Made by a program: the position numbers and the translations under genes
In this document: positions 8,180 to 17,034 of the stretch, in pieces
Layout: every line of letters starts with the position of its first letter
Numbering within the stretch: the stretch's first letter is position 1
NCBI GenBank assembly: GCA_902802585.1
Contig: CADCMR010000021.1
Coordinates: 1 to 48,511 of the forward strand
Source of the DNA: an uncultured bacterium
GTDB lineage: Bacteria > Verrucomicrobiota > Lentisphaeria > Victivallales > UBA1829
Reading direction: 5' to 3'
DNA: 48,511 bases
Notes under the pieces: generated by a model
What the model saw: only the letters and a program-made list of their open reading frames with translations
What the model was told of the DNA's origin: nothing
Databases searched by the model: none

Positions 8180-9508
8180 ATGTCCAATCCCAGCTGGAAA
8201 GAACAATTCACGCTCACCATCACCGACACCGACGTCTGCGGACGCGACGCGAAATTCGTGCTTCCCGCGGAAGCTTCCGCCGATCTTTTCCTGAACGCGA
8301 CGAAGAGTGTCGCCCGCAAGGCGCAGATTCCCGGATTCCGTCCCGGCAAGGCTCCCCTCTCCATGGTGAAGGCACGCTATAAAGGCTACGTCGACGAGGA
8401 AGCCGGACGCTTGCTCCAGGTCGCCGCGTACGACCTGCTTTCCAAGAGGGCCGACGAACTCGACATCATCTCCTACAGCAAGCTCGAGCCGGAAGGAACG
8501 CTCGAGGAGGGCAAGGAATTCACGATGAAGTGCGATTTCGAGATCGCGCCCGAATTCGAGCTCCCGGACTACAAAGAGCTCGGCGAAGTCGCGGCTTCCG
8601 AGGACGTCGCCAAGATTGAGGAGGATCTCATCGAACGCGCCAAGGCGCAGTACAGCACCTTCACGCCCATCACCGACGCCGCGAAGGAAGGCGACATGCT
8701 TCACGTCTCCTACGAGAGCGATTTCGCGCTCCCCGAGGACGCATCCGATTCACTGAGGCGCGCGGTCAAGAACGATTCCGCATGGATCTACCTCATCGGA
8801 CAGGAAATGATCCCCGGCGTCAACGCCGCCATGACCGGCGCGACCGTCGGCGAAGAACGCACGTTCACCGCTGAGTTCCCCGCCGACTGGCGCGAGGAAG
8901 CCCTCCGCGGCCAGAAGGTCACCTACAAGATGAAAGTCCATGACGGTCAACGCCGCGAGCCGATCGAAGATATGGCGAAGCTCGCCGAGAAGATGGAATT
9001 CAAGTCCGCCGAAGAGCTGAGCAAGTTCTACCACGACATCGCGGTCCGCCAGGCGGAGATCATGACCCGCTCCAAGACGATGGAGTCCATCCAGGCCGCC
9101 ATCCTCGAAAAGGCTCCGCAGTTCGACCTGCCGAAGAAGTCCCTTGAGACCGCCACCGACAACGAGTACAAGCTGCTCCAGTACGCCGTCGGACAGGACA
9201 AGGAAGCCCTCGACAAGTTCGAGGCCGAGAAGGACCAGCACATGGAGGAGGCGAAGAAGAAAGCCTCCGACCAGCTCCGCAAGAACTTCATCATGCGCAA
9301 GATCGCCAAGATCGAGGAAGTCAAGCTCTCCGAACAGGAAGTCGCCCAGGCGATCCAGAACATGGCGCAGCAGACCCGTATGGAGCCCGCCCGCCTCGCA
9401 GAAATCCTCCAGCGCACCGGCCGTCTCAACGAGCTTGAGATTGAGCTCCTCGTGGAGAAGACCCTCGGCGTGCTCGCGGAACGCCGCATGAAAGCCGCCG
9501 CGAAGTAA
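8180..9508 (+). CDS. tig: Trigger factor (ribosome-associated chaperone and prolyl isomerase)
   Basis: 442 residues, the normal length. The N-terminal domain holds the ribosome-binding signature 'IPGFRPGKAP' (residues ~51-60). The FKBP-like middle domain follows (about 160-255, with 'GQEMIPGVNAAMTGATVGEE'), and a long helical C-terminal chaperone domain fills the rest. It binds ribosomal protein L23 at the exit tunnel and shields nascent chains. It is first in the conserved tig-clpP-clpX order. It has its own promoter, and a strong terminator-like hairpin separates it from clpP. The ATG at 8180 puts the family N-terminus in register. Confidence 0.95.
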   Translation: MSNPSWKEQFTLTITDTDVCGRDAKFVLPAEASADLFLNATKSVARKAQIPGFRPGKAPLSMVKARYKGYVDEEAGRLLQVAAYDLLSKRADELDIISYSKLEPEGTLEEGKEFTMKCDFEIAPEFELPDYKELGEVAASEDVAKIEEDLIERAKAQYSTFTPITDAAKEGDMLHVSYESDFALPEDASDSLRRAVKNDSAWIYLIGQEMIPGVNAAMTGATVGEERTFTAEFPADWREEALRGQKVTYKMKVHDGQRREPIEDMAKLAEKMEFKSAEELSKFYHDIAVRQAEIMTRSKTMESIQAAILEKAPQFDLPKKSLETATDNEYKLLQYAVGQDKEALDKFEAEKDQHMEEAKKKASDQLRKNFIMRKIAKIEEVKLSEQEVAQAIQNMAQQTRMEPARLAEILQRTGRLNELEIELLVEKTLGVLAERRMKAAAK

Positions 9509-9521
9509 AAAACGAACAGGG

Positions 9522-9556
9522 CGCCGGAGGAGCGCAAACTCCTCCCGGCGTGTTTT
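9522..9556 (+). terminator. Rho-independent terminator after tig
   Basis: CGCCGG-AGGAG (9522-9532) pairs with CTCCT-CCGGCG (9539-9550, one bulged C), with loop CGCAAA, followed by TGTTTTATAA. It would end or attenuate the tig transcript ahead of clpP. Confidence 0.8.
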
Positions 9557-9667
9557 ATAAAGACTGGCCATTCCGCCAGCAGAATGACCGGCCTTTGCGC
9601 GTCGAAAGAAGCACGAAGGCCGTGCGTTTTTGACAGAGAATCAAACGAAAGACAAGGAGATGAAACC

Positions 9668-10303
9668 ATGAAAACGACAAGAACCCGCAATACCCTCGTG
9701 CCGATCGTCGTCGAACAGACCGGAAGCGGCGAACGTTCCTACGACATCTATTCCCGGCTGCTCCGCGACCGCATCATCCTGCTGGGAGACCCCATCGATG
9801 ACGCCATCGCGAACCTGGTCGTGGCGGAACTGCTCTTCCTGAAGAGTGAAGACCCGAAGAAAGATATCTCCCTGTACATCAACTCCCCGGGCGGCGTGGT
9901 GACCGCCGGGCTCGCCATCTACGACACGATCCAGTCGCTCCCGTGCGACGTCTGCACCTTCTGCATGGGTCAGGCCGCGTCGATGGCCGCCGTCCTGCTC
10001 GCCGCAGGAACGCAGGGCAAGCGCTACGCCCTGCCCTCCGCGCGCATCATGATCCACCAGGTCCTCGGCGGCGCCGAAGGTCAGGCGACCGACATTGAGA
10101 TTCATACGAAGGAAATTCTGCGCACGAAGGCCGCGTTGAACACCATCCTGGCAAAGCACTCCGGTCAGACGCTGAAAAAGATTGAGCGCGACACCGAGCG
10201 CGACTACTTCATGTCCGCCGAAGAAGCCGTGGCGTACGGTCTCGTCGACCATGTCCTGCCGCCCCGCGCCGACGTTGCCGCACTCAAAGTCAAGGGAAAC
10301 TGA
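9668..10303 (+). CDS. clpP: ATP-dependent Clp protease proteolytic subunit
   Basis: 211 residues. The catalytic triad is visible: Ser105 in MGQAASMA, His130 in IMIHQV and Asp179 in RDTERD, with family spacing. NSPGG (72-76) forms the oxyanion/substrate strand. It assembles into a double heptameric chamber that degrades proteins fed by ClpX, encoded 3 nt downstream. The start chosen is the ATG at 9668 with AAGGAG 8 nt upstream; the frame is open further upstream, but an earlier start lacks a ribosome-binding site and would add non-family sequence. Confidence 0.95.
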   Translation: MKTTRTRNTLVPIVVEQTGSGERSYDIYSRLLRDRIILLGDPIDDAIANLVVAELLFLKSEDPKKDISLYINSPGGVVTAGLAIYDTIQSLPCDVCTFCMGQAASMAAVLLAAGTQGKRYALPSARIMIHQVLGGAEGQATDIEIHTKEILRTKAALNTILAKHSGQTLKKIERDTERDYFMSAEEAVAYGLVDHVLPPRADVAALKVKGN

Positions 10304-10306
10304 GTT

Positions 10307-11641
10307 ATGAAGAAACCCGAACGCTGTTCTTTCTGCGGACGCACGGAAAGCGAAGTGAAGGGCGGTCTGCTGACCGGTCCGAGCGGCGCCTCCATCTGTC
10401 GCAACTGCGTCTCCATCTGCGATACACTGTTCAGCCGGAACGGATTCCCCGGCGCGAAGGCGTCCGCGTCCATGCCGGGCGACGACGAGGATGAGGACTT
10501 TTCCTCAACCGAAAAGTCCGGCCGCCTGCCGTCGTTCGTGGACCATCTGAACGTGCCGACGCCCGCCGACATCAAGGCGGAGCTGGACCGTTACGTGATC
10601 GGGCAGGAACAGGCGAAAAAGATCCTGTCCGTGGCGGTGCACAACCACTATAACCGCCTGAAATCGAAAAACCTCTACGATTCCTCCGACGTCGACCTCG
10701 ACAAGAGCAACGTCCTGCTGATCGGCCCCACCGGCAGCGGCAAGACGCTCATCGCGCGCACCCTCGCGAAAATGCTCGACGTGCCGTTCTGCATCACCGA
10801 CGCCACCACCCTGACGGAAGCCGGGTACGTCGGCGAGGACGTGGAAAACATCATCCTGCGCCTCGTGCAGGCCGCGGACTACGACCTCGACCGCGCGCAG
10901 GTCGGCATCATCTACGTCGACGAGATCGACAAGATCGCGAAGAAGAGCCAGAACGTCTCCATCACGCGCGACGTCTCCGGCGAGGGCGTCCAGCAGGCGC
11001 TGCTGAAAATCCTCGAAGGCACGGTCTCCAATGTCCCGCCGAAGGGCGGTCGCAAGCACCCGCAGCAGGAATACCTGCACGTTGATACCTCGAACATCCT
11101 CTTCATCTGCGGCGGCGCGTTCGTCGGGCTGGACAAGATCGTCCAGCGCCGCGTGGGCCGCCACGTGCTCGGGTTCACGCAGGGCACGGAGAACGCCAGC
11201 GAGGAGGACAAGCGCACCGAGGCGGAGAACAAGCTCCTGCTCGAATCGCCGCTGTCCGCCGTCGAACCGGAGGACTTCGTACACTTCGGCATGATCCCCG
11301 AGTTCATGGGGCGCATGCCCGTCACTGCCGCGCTCACTCCGCTCGACGAGGAGGCGCTGAAGCGCATCCTGACCGAGCCGAAGAACTCGATCGTGCGCCA
11401 GTATACGACCCTCATGGAGATGGAGGGCGTGAAGCTGTCCTTCACGGACGACGCCATCGCCGCGCTCGCAAAGAAAGCCTACGAAAAGGGTACGGGCGCG
11501 CGCGGTCTCCGGTCCATCATGGAGGACATCATGCTGGACGTGATGTACGACGTACCGTCCCGGCAGGACGTGAAGGAATGCGTCATCACGGACGAAACCG
11601 TGAACGGCGCCGGGGCGAAGCTCGTCCTGAAGAAGAAATAA
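10307..11641 (+). CDS. clpX: ATP-dependent Clp protease ATP-binding subunit ClpX
   Basis: 444 residues. The N-terminal zinc-binding domain has Cys7, Cys10, Cys31 and Cys34. A linker unusually rich in Asp/Glu (about 57-70) follows. The AAA+ core has Walker A GPTGSGKT (140-147), Walker [10 protein letters not shown] and the pore-loop region around GYVGED. ClpX unfolds tagged substrates and threads them into ClpP. It starts 3 nt after the clpP stop, so the two are co-translated. Confidence 0.95.
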   Translation: MKKPERCSFCGRTESEVKGGLLTGPSGASICRNCVSICDTLFSRNGFPGAKASASMPGDDEDEDFSSTEKSGRLPSFVDHLNVPTPADIKAELDRYVIGQEQAKKILSVAVHNHYNRLKSKNLYDSSDVDLDKSNVLLIGPTGSGKTLIARTLAKMLDVPFCITDATTLTEAGYVGEDVENIILRLVQAADYDLDRAQVGIIYVDEIDKIAKKSQNVSITRDVSGEGVQQALLKILEGTVSNVPPKGGRKHPQQEYLHVDTSNILFICGGAFVGLDKIVQRRVGRHVLGFTQGTENASEEDKRTEAENKLLLESPLSAVEPEDFVHFGMIPEFMGRMPVTAALTPLDEEALKRILTEPKNSIVRQYTTLMEMEGVKLSFTDDAIAALAKKAYEKGTGARGLRSIMEDIMLDVMYDVPSRQDVKECVITDETVNGAGAKLVLKKK

Positions 11642-11697
11642 GCGAGCCGCGCCTTAAAAAAACAACTGACATTTTACATACGGAAAGGCAAACAACC

Positions 11698-12360
11698 ATG
11701 GAACTTTTTCAGCAGAACGTCAAGGCCGCGCTTGACCGCCTGAGCGCGATCCGGATCGTCCCGGTTCTAGTCCTCGACAACCTCGAAGACGGTCTCAAAA
11801 TGTGCGCGGTCCTCCAGGAAAAACAGCTCCCGGCGGCGGAAATCACGTTCCGCACCGAAGCCGCGGAGAGCGTGATCCGCGCGGCGGCGAAGGAGTTCCC
11901 CGACCTCTATCTGGGCGCGGGAACCGTGCTGAACGTGCGTGACCTGCACCGGGCGTTCGAGGCGGGCGCGAAGTTCGCTGTGGCGCCGGGCTTCAACCCG
12001 ACCGTCGTGAAGGAAGCCGTGAAATGCGGATTCCCGTTCGCGCCGGGCGTGTGCACCCCGTCCGAGGCGGAACAGGCGATGGAACTGGGTTGCCGTTTCC
12101 TGAAGTATTTCCCGGCGGAAGCCGCGGGCGGCGTGAAGTTCCTGAAATCCCTGATCGCCCCCTATAAGCACCTCGGCGTCCGCTTCATGCCCACCGGCGG
12201 CGTGACGAGCGCGAACGCGGCGGACTACCTGACGGTTCCTGAGATCGCCGCCGTCGGCGGCACGTGGCTCGGCAAGACCGCCGACATGCGCGCCGGAAAC
12301 TGGGACGCCATCGGACAGGCGGTCGCCGACGCCGTTGCGCTCGTCCGCAGCCTGGCATAA
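11698..12360 (+). CDS. eda: 2-keto-3-deoxy-6-phosphogluconate / 4-hydroxy-2-oxoglutarate aldolase
   Basis: 220 residues, a class I aldolase TIM barrel. The Schiff-base Lys136 sits in FLKYFPAE and the catalytic Glu48 in AAEITFRT; the phosphate-binding MPTGGV loop is near residue 165. It cleaves KDPG to pyruvate and glyceraldehyde 3-phosphate, or the related hydroxy-oxoglutarate. No edd or other Entner-Doudoroff gene is nearby, so the sugar pathway it serves (for example uronate catabolism) is open. The ATG at 11698 is preceded by GGAAAGG. It lies 56 nt after clpX and 18 nt before prfB. Confidence 0.92.
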   Translation: MELFQQNVKAALDRLSAIRIVPVLVLDNLEDGLKMCAVLQEKQLPAAEITFRTEAAESVIRAAAKEFPDLYLGAGTVLNVRDLHRAFEAGAKFAVAPGFNPTVVKEAVKCGFPFAPGVCTPSEAEQAMELGCRFLKYFPAEAAGGVKFLKSLIAPYKHLGVRFMPTGGVTSANAADYLTVPEIAAVGGTWLGKTADMRAGNWDAIGQAVADAVALVRSLA

Positions 12361-12378
12361 TCCCTCCGGAGACAACGA

Positions 12379-13470
12379 ATGACCATCGACGAAGTCAAAG
12401 CGCACGGCGCGGACCTGACCGAACGCCTGTCGAAACTGTCGAACTACCTGCACGTGGACGAGACTCTGGCGCAGATCGCCGAGATCGAAAAGACCATGGC
12501 GCAGAATGACTTCTGGGACGACAAGGAAAAGGCGCAGGCGACCGTGCAGAAGCTCTCCTCCTGCAAGAACATCGTTGAGCCGTTCAACAAGCTCAAGCGT
12601 GAGGCAGACGACTTCCTCGCGATCGCCGAGCTCGCCGAGGAGGACCCGTCGTTCCTGGATGAATCCGACGATGCCTGGGCGAAGCTCGAAGCCGCGCTTT
12701 CCAAGCTCGAGATCGTGAGCTTCCTCTCCGGCAAGTTCGACCGCTGCAACAGCTTCGTGTACATCCATGCGGGGGCGGGCGGCACCGAGTCCTGTGACTG
12801 GGCAAGCATCCTGCTCCGCATGTACCGCCGCTGGTTCGAGCGCCGCGGGTTCCAGGACGAAATCATCGACATGCAGCCCGGCGACGAGGCGGGCATCAAG
12901 AGCGCCGTCCTGAAAGTGACCGGCGAATTCGTCTACGGATACATGCGCGCCGAACGAGGCGTGCACCGCCTCGTGCGTATTTCTCCGTTCGACGCCAATG
13001 CGCGCCGCCACACATCGTTCGCCTCCGTCGACGCCTTCCCCGAGATCGAGGACGAGATCGACATTGAGATCGACGAGAAGGACCTCCGCGTCGACACCTA
13101 CCGCGCGTCCGGCGCTGGCGGCCAGTATGTGAACCGTACGGACAGCGCCGTCCGCATCACCCACCTGCCGACCGGCGTGGTCGTCTCCTGCCAGGTGGAA
13201 CGTTCCCAGCACAAGAACCGCGCGATGGCGATGCAGATGCTGAAAGCGCGCCTGTACGAGCTCGAAGAGGAAAAACGCCGTCAGCAGGCGGCACAGATTT
13301 CCGGAGAGAAGACGGACAACTCCTGGGGCAACCAGATCCGTTCCTACGTGCTTCAGCCGTACCAGATGGTGAAGGACCTCCGCACCGGCGTGGAGACGGG
13401 CAACACTGCCGCCGTGCTCGACGGCGACCTGGACCAGTTCGTCGAAGCCTGGCTGCGCGAACGCCATTAA
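12379..13470 (+). CDS. prfB: Peptide chain release factor 2
   Basis: 363 residues. The stop-codon-reading tripeptide SPF (202-204) marks RF2 (UGA/UAA), and GGQ (247-249) in 'RASGAGGQYVNRTDSAVRI' triggers peptide release. The coding sequence is a single uninterrupted frame: around codons 20-26 (LSNYLHVDET), where most bacteria have the CUU-UGA programmed frameshift, there is no in-frame UGA. Autoregulatory frameshifting is therefore absent here. It is 18 nt downstream of eda and followed by a strong terminator. Confidence 0.95.
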   Translation: MTIDEVKAHGADLTERLSKLSNYLHVDETLAQIAEIEKTMAQNDFWDDKEKAQATVQKLSSCKNIVEPFNKLKREADDFLAIAELAEEDPSFLDESDDAWAKLEAALSKLEIVSFLSGKFDRCNSFVYIHAGAGGTESCDWASILLRMYRRWFERRGFQDEIIDMQPGDEAGIKSAVLKVTGEFVYGYMRAERGVHRLVRISPFDANARRHTSFASVDAFPEIEDEIDIEIDEKDLRVDTYRASGAGGQYVNRTDSAVRITHLPTGVVVSCQVERSQHKNRAMAMQMLKARLYELEEEKRRQQAAQISGEKTDNSWGNQIRSYVLQPYQMVKDLRTGVETGNTAAVLDGDLDQFVEAWLRERH

Positions 13471-13496
13471 TCCTTCGTTTTGATTTTCTTTCCGAT

Positions 13497-13529
13497 CCCT
13501 TCGGATTCATGTCCGGAGGGGTTTTCTTT
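13497..13529 (+). terminator. Rho-independent terminator after prfB
   Basis: CCCTTCGGA (13497-13505) pairs with TCCGGAGGG (13512-13520), one T-G pair in the stem, 6-nt loop, followed by GTTTTCTTT. Confidence 0.85.
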
Positions 13530-13595
13530 GTGCCGGAAACCACCTTTTTATCCGCATGGTTCGGGAGGAAATGTCTTTTATTTTTTCGTTTTCGA

Positions 13596-13624
13596 TTGGA
13601 AAAGAGACAAAAAGGGGATATATT
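13596..13624 (+). promoter_or_regulatory. Promoter of the activase-dehydratase fusion
   Basis: TTGGAA (13596-13601), 17 nt, TATATT (13619-13624). The leader is about 40 nt. Confidence 0.75.
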
Positions 13625-13672
13625 ATATAGATATTTTTTTATCTAACCACAATCGCTTTTCGAGTGCCACTG

Positions 13673-15820
13673 ATGAAATACTACCTCGGGATCGATATCG
13701 GATCCACGACATTCAAAGCCGTTGTCATTACCGATAAAGGCCGCGTGGTTCATACGACCTACCAGCGCACCAGACCCGTCGAATCCGGCCAGCTCTCCTG
13801 CACCGGCCGCTGCAATTCCTGCGGGCGTTGCAACATGGGCGCGCTGAAAAAGACCCTCGCCACATTTTTCTCCGAAGCCGGTCTGAATGCCGGCAGCATA
13901 GAATGTGAAACGACGGCAAATGCCGCGCAGGAGGTAGTGGAAAAAGGTTTGAGAGCCGGGGACATCGCCTGCACGGTCGTGACGGGCAGCCAGATCGTCG
14001 AGGATACGAAACGCTTCATCCCGTACGATTTCCAGGTCAGCGAAGTCTCCGCGCACGTCGCCGGGGCAAAACGCTACTACCCGAACGTGGACGCGATCAT
14101 CGACTGCGGCGGACAGGACAGCAAGTGCATGGTCTTCAACCACAAGATGGGCATGTGGGTGTCCATGATGTCCGGCGTGTGCGCCGCAGGCACAGGCAGC
14201 TACCTCGACAGCGTCGCCGCCAAGCTCGGCATCCCGGTCGAGGAAATGGCGGACAAGGTGAATTACGACGCGAAAACCGAGTTCAGCTCCGTCTGCGCCG
14301 TACTCTCCGCCACCTCCATCAACAAGTTCAAGAACCGCATCCCGATGGGCGACCTGCTCGCCGGAGCCTGCCGGGCACAGGCGCGCACGATTCTGAACGG
14401 GGTCGGGCAGATGCTGATGCACCACGATCCTTCGCATCCGATCCTGTTCCAGGGCGGCGTGGCGTCGAACCACGCCGTGGCGTACTTCATGAAGGAGATC
14501 ACCGGCTGCGAGATTATCATCCCGGAATTTCACAACGTCATGGGCGCGCTCGGCGCCGCCGTCCTCGCGCTTGAATACAGCAAGTTGCGCGGCAAGCTTG
14601 ACCCGGATCCCGTCCAGTACGAGCCCACCCGCCAGAAATCCGTCGCCATGCGCGTGGTCGGCAACAAGCGCGCGTTCCTTTTCGGCGAAAAGGACAAGCC
14701 GACCATCTGGCGCAACCTCTTCTTCCCGACCGAGATCCTGAACGCCTTCGGCGCGCGCATCCTGACGCTGGAAACATACGCCGCTCTCTTCGGACGCAGC
14801 TCGAAACGTGTGAAAGCCGCGCTCGACGTCGCCGCCCGCAAGGGGTTCGACCAGCAGACATGCTCCTTCCTGCGCATGCTGGAGGGACTGCCGCTGAAGA
14901 CGCCCGATTTCGCGGTCTCCACCAGCCAGCCGTGCCAGCAGGGCGAACGCATCTTCGCGGACCTCGCGCGCACCTACGGATTCGAGGACCGGTTCTTCTC
15001 CCTGCACACCCCGATCAACCTGGCGAACACCAATGCGGTCGGACAGATCGCCGACGGACTTCGGCAGTCCGTGGAGCAGATGGAGGAGGCGCTCGGACGC
15101 AAGCTCGATCCTGCGCGCCTGGAGGAGGCGTGCGTGCTGTCCAACCTCGCGGCGGACTACTCACGCAAATGCAACGAACTTCGCTGGACCTCGCCGCCGC
15201 TGATCCGCGGCTCGGAGGCGGTTTACAACGCCGTCATCTTCAGCCAGCTCTGGGGCACGCAGGAGCTCGTCGACATCCAGAAGACCTACTACGAGGAACT
15301 GCTCCAGAAGAAAGAGTGGGCGGAAAAACGCTATTCCATCGACGACACGCACCGTCTGCTCTGGCTCCACCTCCCGCCGTTTTACGACTCCAAGCACCTC
15401 GACTACATCGAGACCGTCTGCAACGCCCCGATCGTGTTCGAGGAGACCAACTACGTCGGCTGGGCTCCGCTCGACCCGAAGCATCCCTACGAATCGCTCG
15501 CGCGGAAACTCCTCACGACCGGATTCCTGGACCCGAAGCTCCGCGTGAAGTATGTGAAGGATATCTCCGCAAAGGCAAAGTTCACCGGCTGCATCCTGTA
15601 CACGCACGGGTTCGGCCGCTGCAGCCTCGCCGACCGCCCGTTCACGAAACTCCTGCGCGAGGAGCTTGAGGAGATCGGCATGCCGATGCTGGCGCTGGAG
15701 GGCGACTGCATGGACGCCTCCATCGACCCGTGCTCCACCACGACCAAGATCGCGTCGTTCGTCGAATCGCTGAACCTGAAGAAATACGGCAACCTTTTCG
15801 GCCGCATGAAGCGCGCCTGA
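13673..15820 (+). CDS. Fused 2-hydroxyacyl-CoA dehydratase activator / dehydratase-like protein
   Basis: 715 residues from the ATG at 13673 (an in-frame GTG at 13664 is possible). Residues 1-~300 are an ASKHA-type ATPase like HgdC/BcrD: phosphate loop LGIDIGSTTFKAV and 'IDCGGQDSK'. Two cluster-binding Cys lie in 'GVCAAGTGSYL' and 'FSSVCAVLSATS', which in HgdC hold a [4Fe-4S] at the dimer interface. Residues ~310-715 resemble the HgdB/benzoyl-CoA-reductase fold ('FFPTEILNAFGARIL', 'HGFGRCSLAD', 'MPMLALEGDCMD'). Activator and acceptor are usually separate proteins. An extra CxxxCxxCxxC (Cys43, 47, 50, 53) sits in the ATPase domain. By analogy it would drive ATP-dependent low-potential electron transfer; the substrate is unknown, and no CoA-transferase or second subunit is nearby. 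It has its own promoter. Confidence 0.8.
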   Translation: MKYYLGIDIGSTTFKAVVITDKGRVVHTTYQRTRPVESGQLSCTGRCNSCGRCNMGALKKTLATFFSEAGLNAGSIECETTANAAQEVVEKGLRAGDIACTVVTGSQIVEDTKRFIPYDFQVSEVSAHVAGAKRYYPNVDAIIDCGGQDSKCMVFNHKMGMWVSMMSGVCAAGTGSYLDSVAAKLGIPVEEMADKVNYDAKTEFSSVCAVLSATSINKFKNRIPMGDLLAGACRAQARTILNGVGQMLMHHDPSHPILFQGGVASNHAVAYFMKEITGCEIIIPEFHNVMGALGAAVLALEYSKLRGKLDPDPVQYEPTRQKSVAMRVVGNKRAFLFGEKDKPTIWRNLFFPTEILNAFGARILTLETYAALFGRSSKRVKAALDVAARKGFDQQTCSFLRMLEGLPLKTPDFAVSTSQPCQQGERIFADLARTYGFEDRFFSLHTPINLANTNAVGQIADGLRQSVEQMEEALGRKLDPARLEEACVLSNLAADYSRKCNELRWTSPPLIRGSEAVYNAVIFSQLWGTQELVDIQKTYYEELLQKKEWAEKRYSIDDTHRLLWLHLPPFYDSKHLDYIETVCNAPIVFEETNYVGWAPLDPKHPYESLARKLLTTGFLDPKLRVKYVKDISAKAKFTGCILYTHGFGRCSLADRPFTKLLREELEEIGMPMLALEGDCMDASIDPCSTTTKIASFVESLNLKKYGNLFGRMKRA

Positions 15821-15934
15821 GCGGCGGAACCCGTTCCCGGAAAAGGATGGCGTCTCCCGCTTTCCCGCCGGTTTTTCCCCGGGGAGAGGACGGCGCGACG
15901 CATGTATTTTTTCTGAAAAAAAACGCCGTTCGGT

Positions 15935-15962
15935 TTGTTATTTCCGGTTCGTGTAGTATATT
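15935..15962 (+). promoter_or_regulatory. Promoter of the manA-like gene
   Basis: TTGTTA (15935-15940), 16 nt, TATATT (15957-15962). The predicted transcript start near 15969 excludes the upstream TTG at 15966 as the start codon. Confidence 0.6.
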
Positions 15963-16001
15963 GTATTGTCGAAATGTAAAAACGTGAACGGATTTTCTGC
16001 G

Positions 16002-17003
16002 ATGACAACTATTTCCAGAGACGATTTATATCCGCTGCTGTTCGAGCCGATGTACCGCCGGACGCCATGGGGCGGTTCCAAGCTCGCCCGCGTCCTGAAC
16101 CGTGAACTTCCCGCGGAGGAGGGACCGTACGGAGAAGCCTGGGATATCTGCGACCGCGAAGGCGTAGAAAGCGTGATCTCGAACGGACCCCTTGCCGGAA
16201 AGACATTGCACGAACTCTGCACGATGGCCGGTCCGTCCTACCTGATCGGCGACATGGCGCGCGCCGCGCGTTTCCCGCTGATGGTGAAGATCCTGGATAC
16301 CGGGGAACGCCTTCCGCTCCAGGTGAATCCCGACGTGAACGCCGCCCGCCGCATCGGAAACGGCGCGGAACCGAAGACGAAGATGTGGTACGTGCTGGAC
16401 GCCGAACCGGGCTCGAAGGTCATGGTCGGGCTTCGTCCGACCGCCACGCGCCACCGTTTCCTGGAGCTGCTGCCCTCGCCCGACGTGGAGAGCGTGCTCC
16501 AGACGTTTGACTCCGTGAGCGGCGACGCGTATTTCGTCAACGCCGGACGCATCCACTGCATCGACCCCGGGAACCTGGTTCTCGAAATCCAGCAGAACAG
16601 CAATACCGACTACCTGCTGAACGACTGGGGCATCTCCGATCCCGACCAGGGACTCCATGTGGAGGAGGGGCTTTCCTGCGCTGACTTCGTGGACCGCACC
16701 CCGGCGCGCATCGCGGGCGTCAGCGACAAAGCGGCACGCAACCGTAAATACGCGATCATCAACCGTTGTCCGCAGTTCCGTTGCGACGAGCTCCGCCTCG
16801 CCGGAGACTGGCCGGACACGACCCGTTCCACACGCAGTTTCCACCTGCTGACCGCCGTCAGCGGTCCGGTGGATGTGGAGGTGCGCGGCACTGTGACGAC
16901 CATCCCGCGCGGCATGACCGCCCTGCTGCCCGCCGCAATCGGCTCCTACATCATCCGCGTGAAGCCGTCCGCCCCGGTCACACTGATCCGCACAACGCTT
17001 TAA
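16002..17003 (+). CDS. manA: Type I phosphomannose isomerase-like protein
   Basis: 333 residues, a cupin-fold protein of the short ManA class: 'PMYRRTPWGGSKLARVL' at the start, 'EIQQNSNTDYLLNDWG' in the core. The family interconverts mannose 6-phosphate and fructose 6-phosphate using one zinc held by Gln, His, Glu and His. Here the Gln is kept (Gln107) and the last His is kept (His185 in GRIHCI). The His of the usual QVHP is Asn109 (LQVNPD), and the Glu of the usual KTE is Lys127 (PKTKMWY). Metal binding and activity are therefore doubtful. The ATG at 16002 is chosen from the promoter position; only a weak ribosome-binding site is seen. It is followed closely by argS. Confidence 0.75.
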   Translation: MTTISRDDLYPLLFEPMYRRTPWGGSKLARVLNRELPAEEGPYGEAWDICDREGVESVISNGPLAGKTLHELCTMAGPSYLIGDMARAARFPLMVKILDTGERLPLQVNPDVNAARRIGNGAEPKTKMWYVLDAEPGSKVMVGLRPTATRHRFLELLPSPDVESVLQTFDSVSGDAYFVNAGRIHCIDPGNLVLEIQQNSNTDYLLNDWGISDPDQGLHVEEGLSCADFVDRTPARIAGVSDKAARNRKYAIINRCPQFRCDELRLAGDWPDTTRSTRSFHLLTAVSGPVDVEVRGTVTTIPRGMTALLPAAIGSYIIRVKPSAPVTLIRTTL

Positions 17004-17034
17004 TCCCATCCCATTCCAACCTTTTCTCCGTTTC

